Positions 7,426-15,737 of a stretch of 25,671 bases of DNA are shown piece after piece. The stretch is from a virus, in the IMG/VR virus record IMGVR_UViG_3300046092_000093, positions 1-25,671 of that record; one strand, given 5' to 3'. Under the pieces are notes generated by a model. The model saw only the letters and a program-made list of their open reading frames with translations. It did not search any database and had not been told where the DNA came from. Position 1 is the first letter of the stretch; the number at the start of each line of letters is the position of its first letter. The translations under genes were made by a program, and so were the position numbers.

Positions 7426-7968
7426 TTATCTGCATCTTTTTCCACCTGCCCAAAGTGTAGCAGATATTCTTAAACCAGAAGTAACAGGAGTAACTCTGTG
7501 CTCTAACATAGATGGAAATGCAATTATCGAACCTTTTTCTAAGGGAGCCGAGTACTCTTGATAAAGCTTAACTTGAAACTCACCGCCTTCAAATTCTGAT
7601 GGATCGTTTAATAAACAAATTGCAGTTATTTTTCGCTCAAAAGGTTTACCAGATAATGGAAAATTATCAACATGCCAATTATAGTGCTGATTTACACCGT
7701 ATTTAGCATATTGAATATTCTCATGAAAACTAATCTCATAATCCCATTGATTTGTAACATTTGCTTTTAGAACGTGTTCATAAAGAATACCACCAAACCA
7801 ATTATCTTGTTCAGCAAAGCGTACAGAAGTATTTCTGTGAAAGTGAGAAACATTCTCACCAGTTTCACCCATTGCTGCATCCATAGGTTCGATTAATTCA
7901 AACTCTTTTACAGCGATATCACATACTTCAGAAGGTACTTTACCCAATAACCAGATTGGTAGATGCAT
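7426..7968 (-). CDS. 2-oxoglutarate/Fe(II)-dependent oxygenase (prolyl-hydroxylase-like)
   Basis: A 180-aa protein of the P4H-type double-stranded beta-helix. The iron site is visible as H99-W/V-D101 in HYNWHVDNFPLSG, with the distal H157 in FPSMLEHRVTPV and R167 (GLRISATLW) ten residues later, as needed to hold 2-oxoglutarate. RKITAICLLND and EFEGGEFQV are also typical of PKHD/PiuC-like hydroxylases. All key residues are present, so the enzyme should be active. The ATG overlaps the stop of the collagen-like fibre gene (TAATG), so the two are translated from one message. The obvious candidate substrate is that fibre, with its many Gly-Pro-Thr triplets. Substrate choice is an inference; such oxygenases are frequent in phages and most have unknown targets. 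Confidence 0.92.
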   Translation of the reverse strand: MHLPIWLLGKVPSEVCDIAVKEFELIEPMDAAMGETGENVSHFHRNTSVRFAEQDNWFGGILYEHVLKANVTNQWDYEISFHENIQYAKYGVNQHYNWHVDNFPLSGKPFERKITAICLLNDPSEFEGGEFQVKLYQEYSAPLEKGSIIAFPSMLEHRVTPVTSGLRISATLWAGGKRCR

Positions 7969-9449
7969 TATTTATTCTCCATTTCTTTAAGACGATTTTC
8001 AAGTTCGATAACTTTTTCTGCTAATTTAATAACCGAAACTAAGGCAGCGTTACCATAAGCAAGTGATAGTGTACCATCATTTGACTCAGATACAACCTCT
8101 GGTAATAATTTTTTCCAATCTTGTGCAGATGAACCAGCTTGTCTTTCGTCAGTATCTATTCTTGTGTATGTACCATTTTTTACAGAAGCAAGACGTTGTA
8201 TGAAATCTTCAGGTAAATTTTCCCAGTTCTTTTTCAAACGCTCATCAGAATAAGCTGTGACGTTTCCTGCATATGTACCGTTACCAGACATATCTAGTTG
8301 CCAACGGTTAGCAGAAGCGGACCAACCACCAATACGCATAACGTTATCGTTATCAAGACCCATGTTAACAGCATATACACCAGCACGATGGAACGCCATA
8401 ATAGCACCACCACTTGATGCATATGCTTGCAACGGAGCAGAATTTGTACCGCTTGCAGTGTTCTGGTTTGATTGGAATTGGTTTGCACCTGTCCAGTTGT
8501 TTGTTGTACCTAAAATACTAGCACCAGATGGACCTGTCGGACCAGCGGGACCAGTAGCTCCTGTTGGACCTGTAGCTCCTGTTGGACCAGTTGGACCTTG
8601 GATACCTTGTGGACCTTGTGGGCCTGTAGCTCCTGTTGGGCCTGTAGCACCTTGTGGACCTGTCGGTCCTGTAGCACCTTGTGGAATCGTAAAGTTAAAT
8701 GTAGCAGCACTAGATGTACCAGAGTTTGTTACACTGGCATTAGAACCTGCAGGACCAGTGGTAGTAGTGCCAACAGTAATTGACGCAGCAGCACCTGTAG
8801 GACCAGTATTACCTGTAGCTCCTTGTGGACCTGTAGCTCCAGTTGGACCTGTAGCTCCAGTCGGACCTGTAGGACCAGCGGGACCAGTAGCTCCTTGTGG
8901 ACCTGTCGGTCCTGTAGCACCTTGTGGAATCGTAAAGTTAAATGTAGCAGCACTAGATGTACCAGAGTTTGTAATACTTACAGAAGTACCCGCTGCACCT
9001 GTTGTAACAGTACCTAGAGCAATTGTAGCAGCAGCACCGTTTGTACCATTTGTACCTGATGGACCTGTCGGTCCTGTAGCTCCAGTAGTACCTTGAATAC
9101 CTTGTGGACCTGTAGGACCAGTTGGGCCTGTTGGACCTGTAGCCCCAGTTGGGCCCGTTGGGCCTGTAGCTCCAGTAGCTCCACGAGGAATTGTGAAATC
9201 TAAAATGGCATTAGTTGAAGTACCTGAATTAACAACTGAAGCATTTGTACCAGCCGTACCAGTTGTTGTTGTACCAACTGCTACACTTGGTGCAGAACCA
9301 ACAGCAAAAGCCTGAATGCTATTGTCTGCTTTCTTAAAAAATAACTTACCATCAGCATAGTTAATTGCTAATTCACCATAATCTAAATCTCCAGCAACAG
9401 GTGTTCTATTTGCAACAGAAGACTTCTTTAGAATAATTTTACTTGCCAT
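7968..9449 (-). CDS. Collagen-like tail fibre with S74 self-cleaving C-terminal chaperone
   Basis: A 493-aa protein. The N-terminus ([12 protein letters not shown]..., [20 protein letters not shown]) is the attachment-type opening of many phage fibres. Three collagen-like Gly-X-Y tracts, mostly GPT, GAT and GPQ, alternate with near-identical modules of about 40 residues ([27 protein letters not shown]). The C-terminal 93 residues are an intramolecular chaperone of the peptidase S74 family: S401-DERLKKN with the Ser401/Lys406 dyad spaced as in endosialidase fibres, then the GSSAQDW and LPEVV blocks and a final coiled coil. Cleavage is expected just before S401 after trimerisation. Pro sits at X and Thr at Y of the triplets. 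Preceded by a terminator at 9477-9494, so expression may depend on readthrough. Confidence 0.92.
   Translation of the reverse strand: MASKIILKKSSVANRTPVAGDLDYGELAINYADGKLFFKKADNSIQAFAVGSAPSVAVGTTTTGTAGTNASVVNSGTSTNAILDFTIPRGATGATGPTGPTGATGPTGPTGPTGPQGIQGTTGATGPTGPSGTNGTNGAAATIALGTVTTGAAGTSVSITNSGTSSAATFNFTIPQGATGPTGPQGATGPAGPTGPTGATGPTGATGPQGATGNTGPTGAAASITVGTTTTGPAGSNASVTNSGTSSAATFNFTIPQGATGPTGPQGATGPTGATGPQGPQGIQGPTGPTGATGPTGATGPAGPTGPSGASILGTTNNWTGANQFQSNQNTASGTNSAPLQAYASSGGAIMAFHRAGVYAVNMGLDNDNVMRIGGWSASANRWQLDMSGNGTYAGNVTAYSDERLKKNWENLPEDFIQRLASVKNGTYTRIDTDERQAGSSAQDWKKLLPEVVSESNDGTLSLAYGNAALVSVIKLAEKVIELENRLKEMENK
8650..8972. repeat. 80-bp exact direct repeat inside the collagen-like gene
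   Basis: Bases 8650-8729 and 8893-8972 appear identical and are offset by 243 bases (81 codons). They encode the end of one collagen tract and the start of the spacer module. Recombination between them would remove or add a whole module in frame, giving fibres of different length. Confidence 0.85.
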
Positions 9450-9476
9450 AAATGCCCTTAATAAAGGTAAAAGAAA

Positions 9477-9494
9477 GGGCGGTAAAAACCGCCC
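9477..9494 (-). terminator. Intrinsic terminator between two fibre genes
   Basis: A perfect GC stem GGGCGG/CCGCCC with a 6-base loop. On the minus strand it is followed by TTTCTTTTACC. It lies just after the stop of the 760-aa fibre gene. No promoter fits between it and the next gene, so partial readthrough is likely. Confidence 0.85.
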
Positions 9495-9501
9495 GTTTTA
9501 A

Positions 9502-11784
9502 TTAGTATGTACCACCGTCAATATCAGCCCAGACAGGAACGCCTGAACCATTGACTTGTAGAATCTTACCGTCTGTTCCAACGCTTAACTTAGCTAAAGT
9601 ATTAGTACTTGAAGCATAGAGTATATCACCAGTAGCATAACTTGTCAAGCCTGTACCACCTTTTGTAGTACCAATTGTAGTCGCATTCCAAGTACCAGTT
9701 GAGATTGTACCCAATGTAGTAATACTTGTTTGACCTACATATGTAGAAGCAATGTCAATTGCATCAGCACTTACAGAAATTCTATCTGATGTACCAACAG
9801 CATTAATTACACCTGTGGAGAATGTCAAACCTGCACCAGCGATAGTATCTGCAACATTGACAGCGTTAGCTGTAACGGAAATACCTGCACCCGCACCAAC
9901 ATCAAAAGTTGTACCTGTGAGAGCTAAACCTTCACCAGCAACATATGTACCAGAACCTGAGAATTGAACCCATGTTTGACCTGCAAAACTTGTCAACTCA
10001 TAGTTAGTTTCTGTCCAACCTGTTTGAGCATATGTCAAACCTTCGAGTACGAAAACAGCAGCGCCTTGTAATTCTACGTAGTTATCTGCATCTGCACTTC
10101 GTGCCAAGGTGTAACTTGTACCGTTATCTGAGTATGTGTAAATACCGTTTTCAGAGTCAGTAGTTTGTCCTGTCAACAAAATACGATAACCAGTATCTGC
10201 AGCAACTAATTGAGCATGACCGTCAATAACTAGTGTACCGCTAGAACCTGTTAAAGCTACGTTGGTATTAGAGAGTAAGTTAACTGCATCTTTAAAAGTA
10301 AGACCAGTGATGGCATTGTCAACATAAGCTTTGTTTGCAGCATCGGTTGCGTTAACCGGAGCAGCTACACCAGTAATACGAGAATCTGTTACATCAACAA
10401 CACCAATTCCGTTTGGTACAATAGTAACGTTACCATTTACATCTGTAGCAGTAATTGTGTTACCATTAATGTTTAAGTTATCTACCTGAACTTCAGTTAG
10501 ACCTACAAGAGTTGTTGCAGTATTGCCCAAAGGTATATTAGTTGAACCAATAGTAACACTTGAATTAACTAATTGATTATTAGTTACACCTGCACTCTTA
10601 ATAGTTACATCACCATTACTTACAGAGAAACTTGCAGTATTAAAAGTAGCAACACCTTTATTTGTATCACTTGCATTTTCAGCAGAGATTGTGATTGTAT
10701 TTGTACCAGCAGAAACTGTAGTATCAATACCTTCTCCACCTACAATATTCAGTGTTTCACCATTATTAAAAACATCAGGAGTACCTGTATCTGCAGCAAT
10801 AGTAAAAGAGGAAGAGATACTTGCTGTACTTACAGAAGTAACCAAACCTTTTGAGTTAACAGTAACAATTGGAATATTGGTTGATGAACCAAAAACACCT
10901 GCGTTTGTATTTACCGTATCTAGTGTAATAGCAATTGATGTGTTGCCTAGATTAGTCATAGTTGCAGAACCATCTGCATCACCAGTAATACTGATTACAG
11001 GATTGTTAACTGCAAAATTTAATTTACCATTGTCATCGTCATAAGTTACGGCAATACCTGTTTCAGTATTATTAGTAACCATTGTTGCGACTACATCTTG
11101 AATGTGTTCGTCATTTAAGCTAACAACACCTGATGTTACTGTAAAGTCTGTAGCACTAAAAGAAGCTACACCTTTTACAATATCACTTGCGTCTGCTACT
11201 GAGAATGTAACTGTATCGTCTGTAACGGTAGTGCTGATTGCACCAGTACCTGAGAAAATTAACGAACTACCTGTGCTGAATAAATCATTACCGCTATTAC
11301 CAACAATGGTAAAAGAGCTAGAAGCAGGGCTAGTCCATGAAGTTTGTCCTGAACCGTTTGTTGTCAAGATTTGACCATTAGTACCAGAACCAGTGGGCCA
11401 GTATTGACCATCAAGGATAACAGCACCTGAACCGTTAGGAGTTAATTCTAAATTACCATTGGCATTTGTAGCACTGATTGTGTTACCATCAATGTCAATG
11501 TTATCTACTTTTAGATTATCTAATTTTTTATCTGAATCTGCAATTAGTGCAGAACTAGCAGTTAGTACACCCTTGGTGTGATCTAACATATCGGTGAAGT
11601 ACTTACCACCGATTACAACGTGATTTACTGCGTTACCTGAAGTTTCTGTACCCATACCAACGTATAGGCGATCACCACCATTTACACCGTTATCTGGTAA
11701 TGCTGAGTAAGCTAACTCACCTTGACCAAGTGTAGAGGGATTACCAGATACTTCTGAGCGTTTAATTCTTACAATAGAAGCCAT
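9502..11784 (-). CDS. Large repetitive tail fibre/tip protein
   Basis: A 760-aa protein, ATG after AAGGAAAAATT. The first 40 residues (IVRIKRSEVSGNPSTLGQGELAYSA) are the GELA-type N-terminal module seen in many phage fibres, also found in the collagen-like gene next to it. The rest is Gly/Ser/Thr/Asn-rich beta sequence in repeated blocks: two copies of a VDN-INGNTI-AT-NGN-PNG-G unit, and two longer copies beginning SFTI and passing through a (V/T)-A-S-F segment into VTSGVVSLN or VSNGDVTIKS. A central ADSENGIYTY-type segment resembles modules of cyanophage and marine phage fibres. No enzyme motif is visible. It is probably a trimeric shaft or tip structure. The terminator at 9477-9494 directly follows. 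Confidence 0.78.
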   Translation of the reverse strand: MASIVRIKRSEVSGNPSTLGQGELAYSALPDNGVNGGDRLYVGMGTETSGNAVNHVVIGGKYFTDMLDHTKGVLTASSALIADSDKKLDNLKVDNIDIDGNTISATNANGNLELTPNGSGAVILDGQYWPTGSGTNGQILTTNGSGQTSWTSPASSSFTIVGNSGNDLFSTGSSLIFSGTGAISTTVTDDTVTFSVADASDIVKGVASFSATDFTVTSGVVSLNDEHIQDVVATMVTNNTETGIAVTYDDDNGKLNFAVNNPVISITGDADGSATMTNLGNTSIAITLDTVNTNAGVFGSSTNIPIVTVNSKGLVTSVSTASISSSFTIAADTGTPDVFNNGETLNIVGGEGIDTTVSAGTNTITISAENASDTNKGVATFNTASFSVSNGDVTIKSAGVTNNQLVNSSVTIGSTNIPLGNTATTLVGLTEVQVDNLNINGNTITATDVNGNVTIVPNGIGVVDVTDSRITGVAAPVNATDAANKAYVDNAITGLTFKDAVNLLSNTNVALTGSSGTLVIDGHAQLVAADTGYRILLTGQTTDSENGIYTYSDNGTSYTLARSADADNYVELQGAAVFVLEGLTYAQTGWTETNYELTSFAGQTWVQFSGSGTYVAGEGLALTGTTFDVGAGAGISVTANAVNVADTIAGAGLTFSTGVINAVGTSDRISVSADAIDIASTYVGQTSITTLGTISTGTWNATTIGTTKGGTGLTSYATGDILYASSTNTLAKLSVGTDGKILQVNGSGVPVWADIDGGTY

Positions 11785-11797
11785 AATTTTTCCTTGA

Positions 11798-12049
11798 TTA
11801 ATAGTGCCCTGATTCTAGGCTCTGATTGGTTAATTGAGTATTAGCTACCCATTTTTGAGATTGTGTCGAATAAATCAACAACGAACCATCTTGTAGATTT
11901 GTGGTATCTACATCAGGTGCAATGCCAATTCCTGTTGATGGACCTTGTGCTCCTGTCGGACCTTGATCACCTACAGTAATGACTGATGTAATTTGATCCG
12001 ATTCCACTACAATAGTATCTGTTCCATTTACTACAATAACATCGGTCAT
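11798..12049 (-). CDS. Small structural protein with short collagen-like stretch
   Basis: An 83-aa protein. Its ATG overlaps the stop of the 119-aa gene by four bases (ATGA), so the two are coupled. The N-terminal third is beta-rich (VIVVNGTDTIVVESDQITSVITV), followed by GDQGPTGAQGPS, a four-triplet collagen-like piece, and a C-terminal DGSLLIYSTQSQKWVANTQL segment of the type found at the N-terminal side of phage fibres. It may be a linker or a small fibre. Too short and simple for a firm assignment. Confidence 0.6.
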   Translation of the reverse strand: MTDVIVVNGTDTIVVESDQITSVITVGDQGPTGAQGPSTGIGIAPDVDTTNLQDGSLLIYSTQSQKWVANTQLTNQSLESGHY

Positions 12050-12405
12050 CGTGTTACCTCCGGTACAGCAGTCACTAGACCTTCCGCAATTCTGTAGACT
12101 GTGATACCATCTGGATAAACAACTTCTAAGTCATAGAATCCTTGTGTAAAAGTATAAGCTGTTGAAGTACTAGCTGGAATGTTAATTTTTAACAATCCTT
12201 GAGAAGCATTTACAAAGATTAATTTTCCATTTTCACTTGTCAAACTATCCATAACAGTATTATCTGATATTGCTTTACGAATTTGCATTCGCAAGGTACA
12301 ACCTGTAAGATTAACAGGTGTAACCGGATCACCGGTTTTCCACTGGATAGTTTTAGAGAAAGTAGAACCTTTATAAACTGTTAAGTCGATAGTTGCTGGT
12401 TGCAT
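12046..12405 (-). CDS. Small beta-sandwich baseplate/fibre-associated protein
   Basis: A 119-aa protein with ATG after AGGAAATAAAA. It opens with QPATIDLTVYKGSTFSKTIQW, continues with VNLTGCTLRMQIRK, GLLKINIPASTSTAYTF and GFYDLEVVYPDGITVYRIAEGLVTA. This D-L-x-x-x-x-G-x-(T/S)-F...W...L-x-G-x-x-x-R-x-Q-(I/V)-R pattern is common in small phage structural proteins resembling the N-terminal domain of upper baseplate protein BppU. It lies between fibre genes and probably connects them to the tail tip. The function is inferred from the pattern and from gene context. Confidence 0.65.
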   Translation of the reverse strand: MQPATIDLTVYKGSTFSKTIQWKTGDPVTPVNLTGCTLRMQIRKAISDNTVMDSLTSENGKLIFVNASQGLLKINIPASTSTAYTFTQGFYDLEVVYPDGITVYRIAEGLVTAVPEVTR

Positions 12406-12417
12406 TTTTATTTCCTA

Positions 12418-13821
12418 TTATAAGTTAATCTGTGTAACTCTTATTGTAGCTGAAGGTGTAGCGGGACAAAAAGCCGTAGCTGCAGGTGCGTGAATAGATG
12501 CAGTAATGTCATCGACAGCATAAACTAATTCAAAATAGTCATCCCTAAGCATACTCGTTGTAAAACTCCAAGATGGTGCTAATTCTACTCCATTACCAGC
12601 AAAACTTATTCTAGTAGTACTCTTTGGAATATCTACTCCATTTTTTCTACCCCAAATATATATAACTTTATTAGAGGAATTGGATGATACAACTTGTAAT
12701 CTAAAATCAAAAGTAAATAAACCAGCATATCGTGTAACAATGTGACTAGAATTTATTAAATCAACACCGTGTGAAATTTCTGTATCTTGAAATGTAACAG
12801 GATAAGCAGTATTACTATTTGTTGGTATTTGGTTTGTATGACTAGAAAAAGTTCCGTAAGCTAGGTGTGGAAAAATTGCAGGTTTAACCAATATAGCACC
12901 ATTGGTAGTTCCAACTCTAACAACTGTACCTATAAATATTGCAGATACAGGAGCAGTTGGTCGAATTTTAGTAAGCTTACCGGGAATACTCGGATGAACC
13001 CAAAGTAAGTCACCAGTGGACCACGACTCACCTACATCGGAGCCGGTTGTGTTAATGTTACGGACTTTACCAAAAACCGTAGCTCTACCAATGGCACCAG
13101 ATTGTATGTCGCTCGTTAAAACACCCACAAGTTGCAAAGGTTCAATTATATCTGTAGAAAGCATCGGTAGTATTTTAGGTGAATCTGTATCACCAATTCC
13201 TGCGAATCTAACTACAGTTCCGTTTGTCAAAGTAGTATCTGCTGCGTTTGCAACTATAATATAACTTTCTAAACCTACTTGGAGTATGCTATTGTCTGAT
13301 TGTACTATGTCTAAACAATCTTCAGTTTGATTCCAAGTCATCATACCGGGAAGATAATCTTCTGCTGTATAATTAGCTGTAGTATTCATCTGAATATGAT
13401 CGAATACAGGGTTTACACTTACACCAATTCTTTGATCAATATGCTGCTCTACAGCTTTGCCTTTGGTTACAACTCGTCTACCATCGGACATTAGAATAAC
13501 AAGTCTACCTTCTGCATCAAATTCTGCAGCTTTTACTGTAGGTATTTCAAGAGGAATTTCAGCCTTGGAGACAACTTCAAATGGATTTGTATAACTTCTA
13601 AGTGATTCTACGTGCGAAGGTTTCTTAGGTTCTTTTGCTTTTGCTTTTGCAGGTTGATTTTTACGCTCTTCTATTTTTACTGCGTTAATTCCAGCGAAGA
13701 TTGATTCTTGTTCAGATAAACCTTTATCGAGAGAAGCGTTGGCTACTTTTGCAAATAATTCCCTTAACTTTAAAGACTTACTTTGAATAGCGGGTACTGT
13801 ATTACTTGCTGACCACGGCAT
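12418..13821 (-). CDS. Structural protein with ChaB-like N-terminus and jelly-roll-like end
   Basis: A 467-aa protein with ATG after AAAGGAGAGAAC. Residues 1-55 are helical (PWSASNTVPAIQSKSLKLRELF...GLSEQESIFAGINAVK) and resemble the ChaB-like domain often found on phage structural proteins. A charged linker follows. Residues about 190-320 form a repeated beta module (TLTNGTVVRFAG, LVGVLTSDIQSGAIGRATVFGKV, GESWSTGDLLWVHPSIPGKLT, IFIGTVVRVGTTNGAILVKP), widespread in capsid- or tail-attached fibres. The last 140 residues look like a jelly-roll/TNF-like head (TFDFRLQVVSSNSSNKVIYIWGRKNGVDI). It is probably a virion-surface or tail fibre protein, though the exact site is unknown. Its promoter overlaps the end of the GIY-YIG gene. 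Confidence 0.7.
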   Translation of the reverse strand: MPWSASNTVPAIQSKSLKLRELFAKVANASLDKGLSEQESIFAGINAVKIEERKNQPAKAKAKEPKKPSHVESLRSYTNPFEVVSKAEIPLEIPTVKAAEFDAEGRLVILMSDGRRVVTKGKAVEQHIDQRIGVSVNPVFDHIQMNTTANYTAEDYLPGMMTWNQTEDCLDIVQSDNSILQVGLESYIIVANAADTTLTNGTVVRFAGIGDTDSPKILPMLSTDIIEPLQLVGVLTSDIQSGAIGRATVFGKVRNINTTGSDVGESWSTGDLLWVHPSIPGKLTKIRPTAPVSAIFIGTVVRVGTTNGAILVKPAIFPHLAYGTFSSHTNQIPTNSNTAYPVTFQDTEISHGVDLINSSHIVTRYAGLFTFDFRLQVVSSNSSNKVIYIWGRKNGVDIPKSTTRISFAGNGVELAPSWSFTTSMLRDDYFELVYAVDDITASIHAPAATAFCPATPSATIRVTQINL

Positions 13822-13846
13822 GTTCTCTCCTTTATAAACAACGATA

Positions 13847-13867
13847 ACCCCGAGGGTTACTCGGGGT
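13847..13867 (-). terminator. GC-rich hairpin between GIY-YIG and fibre genes
   Basis: ACCCCGAG/CTCGGGGT, 8-bp stem with 5-base loop. On the minus strand it is followed by TATCGTTG, a poor U tract. It lies downstream of the promoter at 13879-13907, so it is in the leader of the 467-aa gene and could be a 5' stabiliser as well as a weak terminator. Confidence 0.6.
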
Positions 13868-13878
13868 ATTTGTAAACT

Positions 13879-13907
13879 ATTATATCATAGAATTTATGTT
13901 AATTCAA
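13879..13907 (-). promoter_or_regulatory. Sigma70-like promoter for the fibre module
   Basis: TTGAAT (907-902) and TATAAT (884-879) on the minus strand, 17 bases apart. It overlaps the stop codon of the GIY-YIG gene and serves the fibre genes to the left. Confidence 0.8.
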
Positions 13908-14257
13908 GTGTATTTACTTTTAATAATATTAATAGCAGTTTTAGATAGTTTTCCACCTTCTGCTGTATTCCAACCCATGTATTCAAATGGTCGAAAAATA
14001 TTTTCTAACCTATATGCTTGATCTATAGAACAAACACAAAGTCTTGTCTTAATAATATTCTCTACACCATATTGTGCAAAAGCTAAATGCAGTGGATTAT
14101 ACTGATTATACGAATTATTAAATCTACTACAATGCTCTCTAAATCGTACATCAATCAAACGAGTGCTAACACCAACGTATCCTTGTGTGAATACGTCAGT
14201 GTGTTCTTTCAGATGTAACCAATAAAGTATAGCTACTTTTTCTGGATTATGCAGCAT
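13904..14257 (-). CDS. GIY-YIG homing-type endonuclease
   Basis: A 117-aa single-domain GIY-YIG nuclease. The GIY element is LYW (11-13), YIG is YVG (27-29), the catalytic Arg is R38 with H42 four residues later (VRFREH), and the metal-binding Glu is E85 in YRLENIF. The R-to-E spacing matches I-TevI (about 48). The end GWNTAEGG is the usual GYN-x-x-x-GG motif, and LHLAFAQYGVEN matches the LxxAxxKYGxxxF segment. No DNA-binding tail follows, so it is a minimal nuclease domain. It starts inside the end of the portal gene (11-base overlap) and sits between portal and fibre genes, an insertion typical of free-standing phage homing endonucleases. Confidence 0.88.
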   Translation of the reverse strand: MLHNPEKVAILYWLHLKEHTDVFTQGYVGVSTRLIDVRFREHCSRFNNSYNQYNPLHLAFAQYGVENIIKTRLCVCSIDQAYRLENIFRPFEYMGWNTAEGGKLSKTAINIIKSKYT

Positions 14258-15722
14258 TCTCTAGATTACCAGAGCTTGTATCATTACCAGAAGGTGATGT
14301 TGCAGTACCTTCACCAGCCGTTTTAAAACCATCACCACTGCGAGAAGTCATGGCTGGCATCTTGTCTTGGTTTGGTTCTTCATCATCAGGCAGAGCATCT
14401 ACACCGATTGATTCACGAACTCTGTTGAGCACAGCACGATCAACTTCAATAACAGATGTACTAGCGAAACGCTGAACAGCTTTGGAGAATGATTCTAGGT
14501 CTTCGGATTCTAGGTTGTCAAAGTCAATTTGACCCATTCTAGAAGTATCCCAACCATTTAACTCATAAGTTTGCTTGATCAAATCATCGTTGATAGTATC
14601 ACGAATTTTTCTTAGCATTGCTTCTGCAGCAGTAGCAGATAGGGAGTTTTTAACTTGACCTAAAGCGTTGGAGCCACCACCAGATTGACCTAGTACTAGA
14701 ATATCAGCAAATAAGGATGTTAAGATTAGATTTTTATAGTATTCTTTAATCTTAGATGTATCCATTGCTTTACTACCGTTTAGCGATAGTAACTCTAGCT
14801 CAAACAAAGGTTGCTTTGTATCAGGATCGTGTGCCTGTGGTAGAATTAAAGCTGATTGCTGATTCAACTGCAAGTTACGCATTACGTTTTCATAGTATGC
14901 ACGAATGGCTTTTTGATCGGGTGAAGCTTCAGAAGATAGATACTGAGGTGGAAGTTTTAGTACTGGTAAACCAGCCAAATCCTTAGCTACACCGTTAGCT
15001 TCAATCTCTTCGATTACACTTAGGAATCTCCAAGCTAAGTACGCATCACGAAGCATGGATTTACCAAAGGGATCACCCTTGTGCTTACCTGCACGAAACA
15101 ACATGATCTTGCTACGAGGTAGAATAACTTCGTTGTTAGTACGACTTGAATAACGATTATAAACATCGGAGATAGATGAAAGGTTTTGTTTTACACCTTT
15201 GACTTCGTTACCATCTTCACTGAAGATAAACTTTTCAATTGTCTCTTGATTACGAATTGGTAGCTTTTTCCAACCGATAACACCATCATCGTATTTAGAA
15301 CCGTTAGATTTTAAACGTCTACGATAAACTTTTTCATGCACAGAAAAACCATACATATTAGCAGACAGAGCTTCTGAAATAAACTCAGACCAAGTTTGAT
15401 CCGTAAGGTCTTGCATCATTTCATTGATGATCTGAGCTTGTCTTATCTCTTCGGCAGATGCATCTTTAATAGGTTTAAAACTCCAATCAACTTTACCGAT
15501 TAAGTTTTCATACAATGTCAAAGCAGAATTAATCGTACTATGATAAGACATTTGCTTGTAGGTGTTTACACTATTAGGAAAGTTCAGTTCCCTCTTTAGT
15601 TCATCGTTAGATACACCATTGAATACATTTAAACCAAGGTATCCTGATTCACTTAATTTAAAGCGATCTGGCGTATCATCCACTGCTTTTTGTACTGAGT
15701 TATTTTGTGATTTACGTGCCAT
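14247..15722 (-). CDS. Portal protein (DUF935 / Mu gp29-like)
   Basis: A 491-aa protein. ATG 15722 is chosen, since GGAG lies six bases upstream; the TTG one codon earlier is less likely. Segments characteristic of Mu gp29/DUF935 portals are ALTLYENLIGKVDWSFKP, MYGFSVHEKVYR, the KHKGDPFGKSMLRDAYLAWRFL block, a VAKDLAGLPVLKLP wing segment, and a long stem helix region near LILTSLFADILVLGQ followed by a Gly/Ser loop. The C-terminal 50 residues are low-complexity and acidic. The dodecameric portal is the DNA entry channel and docks the terminase. It lies directly downstream of the large terminase gene with 12-15 bases between. Confidence 0.9.
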   Translation of the reverse strand: MARKSQNNSVQKAVDDTPDRFKLSESGYLGLNVFNGVSNDELKRELNFPNSVNTYKQMSYHSTINSALTLYENLIGKVDWSFKPIKDASAEEIRQAQIINEMMQDLTDQTWSEFISEALSANMYGFSVHEKVYRRRLKSNGSKYDDGVIGWKKLPIRNQETIEKFIFSEDGNEVKGVKQNLSSISDVYNRYSSRTNNEVILPRSKIMLFRAGKHKGDPFGKSMLRDAYLAWRFLSVIEEIEANGVAKDLAGLPVLKLPPQYLSSEASPDQKAIRAYYENVMRNLQLNQQSALILPQAHDPDTKQPLFELELLSLNGSKAMDTSKIKEYYKNLILTSLFADILVLGQSGGGSNALGQVKNSLSATAAEAMLRKIRDTINDDLIKQTYELNGWDTSRMGQIDFDNLESEDLESFSKAVQRFASTSVIEVDRAVLNRVRESIGVDALPDDEEPNQDKMPAMTSRSGDGFKTAGEGTATSPSGNDTSSGNLENAA

Positions 15723-15737
15723 CAACGGCTCCTTTGA

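Noticed and set aside
8257-9096. A long plus-strand frame of 279 codons rich in Pro, Ala and Val.
   Set aside because: It is the complement of the collagen-like repeats (GGxCCx triplets give a second open frame). No start signal, and the minus gene is clear.
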